From the NCBI GenBank assembly GCA_022614795.1, contig JAKEHX010000645.1, positions 1-9,991 on the forward strand: 9,991 nt of DNA, in the 5' to 3' direction. The notes beneath the pieces were generated by a model, which saw nothing but the letters and a program-made list of their open reading frames with translations, searched no databases and had not been told where the DNA came from. A program made the position numbers and the translations under genes. Below are positions 6,801-9,991 of the stretch, piece by piece; positions within the stretch are counted from its first letter, which is position 1, and the number at the start of each line of letters is the position of its first letter. The DNA is from Planctomycetaceae bacterium. GTDB taxonomy: Bacteria; Planctomycetota; Planctomycetia; Pirellulales; Pirellulaceae.

Positions 6801-9800
6801 GCCTACGACACCCGCGGCCGGCACGCCAAGACCGTCCGTCCTGACGGCACGATATTCCGCACGGTCTTCGACGGCCAGGGCCGGCCGGTCAGCGAGTGGG
6901 TCGGCGACAACGATACCCCGACCAGCGGCTTCTGGTCCCCAACCAACCCAGCCGGCATGATCAAGGTCAAGGAGTATCAGTTTGATGGCGGCGGCGTTGG
7001 CGATAGCCTCCTTACTCGTCTGACCGACGCTCTGGGGCGCCAGACAACGCTTGCCTACGACTTTCGTGGACGCCTCACAACAACGACGCTTCCCGACCCG
7101 GATGGAGGCGGCGGACCACTCACCAGCCCGATCTACACGACGGCCTACGACAATTTAGGTCGAGAAACCTCACAGATTGATCCGCTCGGAAACGTCACTA
7201 CCTTTGCGTACAACACCACCGGCCGCACTACAACCATCACCTCGCCTGACCCCGATGCCGGGGGTCCTGCGACCAGTCCGGTGACGGTTCTTACGTACGA
7301 TGCCATTGGCCTCTTGGTGAGCCAGACCGATCCTCTCTCCGCCGCGACGACCTATGAGTTCGATGGCGCGAGGCGGCTGAAGAAAGTCACCCAGCCAGAC
7401 CCGGATGGAGCAGGCTCCCAGACTTCGCCGATCACCCAGTATTCATACGACGGCGTGGGGAACTTGCGGTTTGTGACCGATCCGCTCAGCCACGTCACCG
7501 AGCACGTTTACGACAAGTCCAACCGCCGCACGTCGACAATTGCGCCTGACCCGGATGGCGGCGGCTTGCTCACGTCGCCGGTGACTGCCTATGCGTACGA
7601 TGCGGCCGGCCGCCTCTTGTTGACGGTGACCGATCCCCTGAGCCGCGTCACCACCAACGAATACGACGCGCTAGGCAGGCTGAAGAAGATCACCCAGCCT
7701 GATCCCGATGGGGGAGGACCGCTGGCGGTGCCTGTGACCCAGTTTGGCTACGATGCCGCCAGCCGCCAGACAAGCGTCACTGATCCGCTCTCGAATGTCA
7801 CCAGCTACGCCTACAACTTCTTCGACCAGCTCACCACGCTGACTGAGGCTGATCCGGATGGGGCGGGCAGCTTGACGAGCCCCGTCACGACCTATACCTA
7901 CAATGCCGCGGACGAGATGCTCTCACAAACCGATCCGCTCAGCCGGACCACCAACTACACCTACGACGGCCTCGGCCGGCGGACCAAAACCACCCAGCCT
8001 GATCCGGACGGGGCGGGCCCGCTGACCCGGCCGGAAACGAGCTACACCTACGATGCGGCCAGCAACCTGAAAACCGTCACCGACCCGCTGAGCCACGTCA
8101 CGACCTACGACTACGACAACCTCTATCGCCGTACGAAAGTGACCGACGCCCTGACCGGCCAGACCAGTTTCACCTACGATGCGGCTGGGCGGATGCTCAC
8201 GCTCAAGGACCCGGTCAATAACACCACCACCTGGCAATACGACACGCTGGGGCGGGTCACGCAGGAGACCAACCAGCTCAACAAGACACGCACATTCAAG
8301 TACGACGCCGCCAGCAACGTGACCGAGCGGGTCGATCGTTTGGGACGCAAGATCGAGTACGTGTATGATAATCTGGATCGCAGCACGGCCGAACGCTGGT
8401 GGAATGGGTCCACGCTCGTGCGCACGCTCAGCTTCACCTTCGATGCGGCCAACCAGTTGACCGCCGCCTCCGATCCGGCGGCCAGCTACGGCTACACGCT
8501 CGACAACCTGGGGCGGGTGACCAACGAGACCCAGAACATTACTGGCCTGACGCCGCAGATCCAGTACCAGAGCCAGTACGACGCCAATAGCCGGCGGACC
8601 CAGCTTCAGGCCCTCCTGGGGGGCACGGCCGACTTCAAGAACACGTACCTCTACGACAACTTGAACCGCCTCACGATGCTCAAGCAACAGTCTGGCGGTG
8701 CCGGGCCAGGCGCGACTGTCGTCGCCGAGAAGCGGGCCGATTTCGCTTACAACTCGGCAGGCCAGACCACCAAAGTCGATCGCTACGCCGACCTGTCGGG
8801 CTTCGAGCACGTCGTCAGCACGCACTATTCCTACGACGGTATCGGCCGGCTGACCAAGCTCCTGCACACCGAAGGGCCGACCGCCCCCGGCTCGGGCTGG
8901 GGGACCGACGCCCTGGCGGGCTACCAGTACGTCTATGACGCCGCCAGCCGGTTCACGTCGATCGATTCGTTCGTCGATGGCCTGACGACCTACACGCACG
9001 ACGCTACCAGCCAGCTCACCGGGGCCGACCACACCGGGATGACCGACGAGGCGTACAGCTATGATGCGAACGGAAATCGCACCATGTCTGGCTACTCCAC
9101 CACTGCCAACAACCAGCTCACCACCGACGGCGTTTATAACTACACCTACGACGATGAGGGGAACCGGCTGACGCGGACCAAGATCAGCAACGGGAAGATC
9201 GAGGAGTACACCTGGGACCACCGTAACCGGCTGACCAAGATCACGTTCAAGAACTCCGATCAGACCGTCACCAAGACGGTCGATCAGTATTACGACGTGT
9301 TCAACCGCTGGGTACGCCGCTGCGTGACTCCCAACGGCGCCAACGACATCGATACGTTCTTCTCCTACGAAGGCGGCCAAGTCGCGCTCCAATTCGACGA
9401 CGGCGGCGCGGCCAGTGACCTGGCACACCGCTATCTCTGGGCGCCCGCCGTCGATCAACTCCTGGCCGACGAAGCCGTGACGGTCCTCACCAGCGCCGGC
9501 ACGATGCTCTGGCCCTTCGGCGACCACCTCGGGACGCTCCGCGACCTGGCCACCTACAACACCTCGACCGACGACACGGCCGTCGCCAGCCACCGCCGCT
9601 ACGACAGCTACGGCAAGCTCATCAGCGAAACGAACGCCGCCGTGGACGAAATCTTCGGCTTCACCGGGCGCGCGCTCGATGAATCGACCGGTTTGCAGAA
9701 TAATCTCAATCGGTGGTATGACACAACAGTGGGGCGCTGGCTCACTGAAGATCCGATTGGCTTTCGCGGAGATCAAGGCAACCTTTCTCGGTACGGCGAG

Positions 9801-9991
9801 AATTCGCCCGACCAACATACCGATCCGGTTGGGCTATGGGCACCACCCCGCCGCTCTCCACCGTACGGTAGTTACGATTGCCGTACGGGGAGATTCTATC
9901 CTCAGAGCGGTCCGGACGTCCCTATATTGCTGCCGCCTGTTCTTCCTCCGCCAATTGATCTGCCGTTCGACGGAATTGAGATAGAAACCAC
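3900..9991 (+). CDS. Giant RHS/YD-repeat protein with LEPR-XLL leader and Calx-beta domain, partial: C-terminal tip beyond right edge
   Basis: Predicted secreted or surface RHS protein whose frame is open for 2030 codons with no stop in the window. Domains in order: an Arg/Lys-rich N-terminus with LLLESLEPRQMMA (residues 28-40), the planctomycete LEPR-XLL leader (here with MM in place of LL); a Calx-beta domain (about 45-143; SATEGADYVDI and YEPLETIQLNL are characteristic); a Cys/Pro linker with CPTC (160-163); three 10-residue VRGDQ repeats (184-216); a beta-rich region starting VRYADGVVMVYSNDL; CSAC (554-557); YD repeats from about 620, including a regular block at 1065-1416; then WPFGDHLGTLRDL and RRYDSYGKL; the RHS core (about 1919-1979) with EDPIGF (D1951) and TDPVGLW (D1975); and a Pro-rich tip. 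In related RHS/TcC proteins the YD repeats form a hollow shell and core aspartates cleave off the C-terminal domain; that this happens here is inference. The toxin or effector identity is not visible. Base composition drops near the core. Confidence 0.93.
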   Translation, partial: MRTLSRRSHFNLFRTRHAKGAKQKQRRLLLESLEPRQMMAVVSIIAQGTAPEGTDQGYFRIARDALDSQPLTVHFTITGSATEGADYVDIGTSAVIPADALFIDIPIASNIDNEYEPLETIQLNLNTNPAYTIGSPGNAIMGILHCNGYANGPVAIPRTCPTCPPGPGDVVDSGTNNIVDPRRFPGIVRGDQGFQSIVRGDQEFQSLVRGDQEFQNLPVANPDPGAIPVSFPNGTIFGFSSSGYSSHPVRYADGVVMVYSNDLKSDGMGVPWGVTRSWTNAQAHFKQNVVGTRMLLSEQPYITNPGDNDFFVMSNSSTAREFTYDTFSGVFVPHEFAQETLVADATAGEFVLTDTEGSELRFYALLESYPEFQRGQFKSFKDAHGNTVSVVSHTTDGRIQEVQRSYTSGGTTITESYLYTHLTTLINNGLIDSVTLRRREGAGAWVTQRKVEYAYYGSGEANGNRGDLKTATIKDAANNVLGTTYYRYYKPGEANGFTHGLKYVLYPESYARFSLEVGDPLTATNTALAPYADHYFEYDSYLKVTKEIAQGAGCSACSGGQGTFTYAYADNTPGGGYNKWQRKTVETLPDGNQNIVYTNYRGQVMLQVFKDTTTSQEWATYTRFDNAGRVLFRADPSAVSGYSEAYDDLVHFDSVTSNYQYIRDTAGLVTNFSYYGGTTATDSTPGDVAGYLESISIQQGETGIPIPQSQQNYIARTAGSTTIYLPANSTVYANTNGTGGLTTSYVYSFFSGTVQIESQTTTDAAGGVDTIFFDTYGRPTWKKDPKGFLHYTAYDNQTGAITKTITDVNSSQTGDFTGKPSGWTTPTGGGLHLITIYEVDSLGRPTKSTDANGNITYVVYNDTNHEIRVYSGWNTSTNLPTGPTIVMREDRDRSYTEVLTMSATPNLTSGRPNGTEAISGLQSLSRTHTNDAGQVLYQDDYISFSGLTYTTSATFGTQNTHFLRTTNAYDTRGRHAKTVRPDGTIFRTVFDGQGRPVSEWVGDNDTPTSGFWSPTNPAGMIKVKEYQFDGGGVGDSLLTRLTDALGRQTTLAYDFRGRLTTTTLPDPDGGGGPLTSPIYTTAYDNLGRETSQIDPLGNVTTFAYNTTGRTTTITSPDPDAGGPATSPVTVLTYDAIGLLVSQTDPLSAATTYEFDGARRLKKVTQPDPDGAGSQTSPITQYSYDGVGNLRFVTDPLSHVTEHVYDKSNRRTSTIAPDPDGGGLLTSPVTAYAYDAAGRLLLTVTDPLSRVTTNEYDALGRLKKITQPDPDGGGPLAVPVTQFGYDAASRQTSVTDPLSNVTSYAYNFFDQLTTLTEADPDGAGSLTSPVTTYTYNAADEMLSQTDPLSRTTNYTYDGLGRRTKTTQPDPDGAGPLTRPETSYTYDAASNLKTVTDPLSHVTTYDYDNLYRRTKVTDALTGQTSFTYDAAGRMLTLKDPVNNTTTWQYDTLGRVTQETNQLNKTRTFKYDAASNVTERVDRLGRKIEYVYDNLDRSTAERWWNGSTLVRTLSFTFDAANQLTAASDPAASYGYTLDNLGRVTNETQNITGLTPQIQYQSQYDANSRRTQLQALLGGTADFKNTYLYDNLNRLTMLKQQSGGAGPGATVVAEKRADFAYNSAGQTTKVDRYADLSGFEHVVSTHYSYDGIGRLTKLLHTEGPTAPGSGWGTDALAGYQYVYDAASRFTSIDSFVDGLTTYTHDATSQLTGADHTGMTDEAYSYDANGNRTMSGYSTTANNQLTTDGVYNYTYDDEGNRLTRTKISNGKIEEYTWDHRNRLTKITFKNSDQTVTKTVDQYYDVFNRWVRRCVTPNGANDIDTFFSYEGGQVALQFDDGGAASDLAHRYLWAPAVDQLLADEAVTVLTSAGTMLWPFGDHLGTLRDLATYNTSTDDTAVASHRRYDSYGKLISETNAAVDEIFGFTGRALDESTGLQNNLNRWYDTTVGRWLTEDPIGFRGDQGNLSRYGENSPDQHTDPVGLWAPPRRSPPYGSYDCRTGRFYPQSGPDVPILLPPVLPPPIDLPFDGIEIET
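4449..4547 (+). repeat. Three 30-bp tandem repeats encoding VRGDQ decapeptides
   Basis: Units begin at 4449, 4479 and 4509, with a degenerate fourth start at 4539. Units 2 and 3 are identical at 28 of 30 bases, and unit 1 matches unit 2 at 21 of 30. They encode FPGIVRGDQG, FQSIVRGDQE and FQSLVRGDQE in the RHS frame. The period is a multiple of three, so copy number can change without breaking the gene. The segment lies between the Calx-beta domain and the YD shell and is probably a flexible linker. Each unit contains an RGD tripeptide, whose relevance to adhesion is unproven. Confidence 0.85.
7092..8147 (+). repeat. Seven tandem 150/153-bp repeats, each encoding two YD hairpins plus a PDPDG loop
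   Basis: Units start at 7092, 7245, 7395, 7545, 7698, 7848 and 7998, giving lengths of 153, 150, 150, 153, 150, 150 and 150 bases (51 or 50 residues). Each begins (P/A)DPD followed by a Gly-rich turn, usually TSPVT, a first YD motif such as YTYDAAGR, then TDPLSxVT and a second YD motif ending near LKKITQ. The DPD triplet is kept in all seven. After 8147 the protein returns to plain YD repeats of about 21 residues without the loop. This regularity suggests amplification of a two-hairpin unit inside the gene, followed by divergence. Confidence 0.88.
9655..9839 (+). other. RHS-associated core region within the giant RHS gene
   Basis: Encodes FGFTGRALDESTGLQ, NRWYDTTVGRWLTEDPIGF, a NLSRYGENSPDQ stretch and TDPVGLW (residues about 1919-1980). 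This matches the RHS-associated core consensus (RxYDxxxGRFxxxDPIG, then YxxNxPxxxxDPxGL), although NSPDQH replaces the more usual NxPVNxxDP sequence. In this family the segment marks the boundary between the conserved shell and the exchangeable C-terminal domain and holds aspartates used for self-cleavage; D1951 and D1975 are the visible candidates. Confidence 0.88.
9840..9991 (+). other. Beginning of the variable C-terminal tip of the RHS protein (cut by window end)
   Basis: About 50 residues after DPVGLW: APPRRSPPYGSYDCRTGRFY, then a Pro/Leu-rich stretch VPILLPPVLPPPIDLPF and GIEIET. I do not recognise a toxin or enzyme fold; it reads as a proline-rich linker leading to a domain outside the window. 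The frame contains no stop to the last base. It also carries two copies of the 8-bp palindrome CCGTACGG (9861-9868 and 9881-9888). Confidence 0.7.

Noticed and set aside
7092..8147. CRISPR array or non-coding tandem repeat
   Set aside because: The 150/153-bp units are imperfect, multiples of three and in frame with YD motifs; they are protein repeats, without identical short repeats and unique spacers.
7923..9818. Minus-strand open frame of 631 codons opposite the RHS gene
   Set aside because: The plus strand carries unbroken YD repeats and the RHS core. The antisense product is Val/Gly/Arg-rich, repetitive only because the YD repeats are, and has no supporting start signal.

Overview
The window looks like chromosomal DNA from a high-GC planctomycete, probably of the Pirellulales/Gemmatales type. 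Three things point there: an N-terminal LESLEPRQMMA motif on the giant secreted-type protein (the planctomycete 'LEPR-XLL' signature), a planctomycete style of RHS/YD-repeat protein (PDPDG loops between YD repeats, SGEANG/HGLKYV motifs), and sparse Shine-Dalgarno usage. The lineage call is inference from protein style; no rRNA or other marker gene is present.

Layout. (1) Positions 1-2817, minus strand: a two-gene ABC transporter operon. A LolD/MacB-type ATPase (2071-2817) is followed, with a 4-base ATGA overlap, by a large FtsX/MacB-type permease (1-2074) that runs off the left edge. (2) Positions 2818-3115: a divergent intergenic region with two hairpin-forming sequences, one of which looks like a dispersed genomic repeat. 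(3) Positions 3116-3586, plus strand: a small hotdog-fold acyl-CoA thioesterase with a clear ribosome binding site. (4) Positions 3587-3899: a non-coding leader with one reasonable sigma70-like promoter candidate. (5) Positions 3900-9991, plus strand: one uninterrupted reading frame of at least 2030 codons encoding a giant RHS/YD-repeat protein. Its order is LEPR-XLL leader, Calx-beta domain, short Cys/Pro linker, three 10-residue RGD-containing repeats, a long YD-repeat shell that includes seven regular 50/51-residue repeats, the RHS-associated core ending in DPVGL, and the start of a variable C-terminal tip. The frame is still open at the right edge, so the tip domain and any immunity gene lie outside the window.

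How the parts relate. The ATPase and permease form one exporter of the lipoprotein, peptide or macrolide-efflux class. The thioesterase is a separate housekeeping-type gene. The RHS protein is the most interesting object: its ending matches polymorphic-toxin or surface-adhesin RHS proteins, in which a conserved shell precedes an exchangeable C-terminal domain, and base composition falls at that junction. Whether this one is a toxin cannot be decided here because the tip is cut off. I found no RNA genes, CRISPR array, insertion sequence or attachment site. I did not find a wholly undescribed system; the most unusual elements are the combined N-terminal architecture, the RGD decapeptide repeats and the unseen tip.
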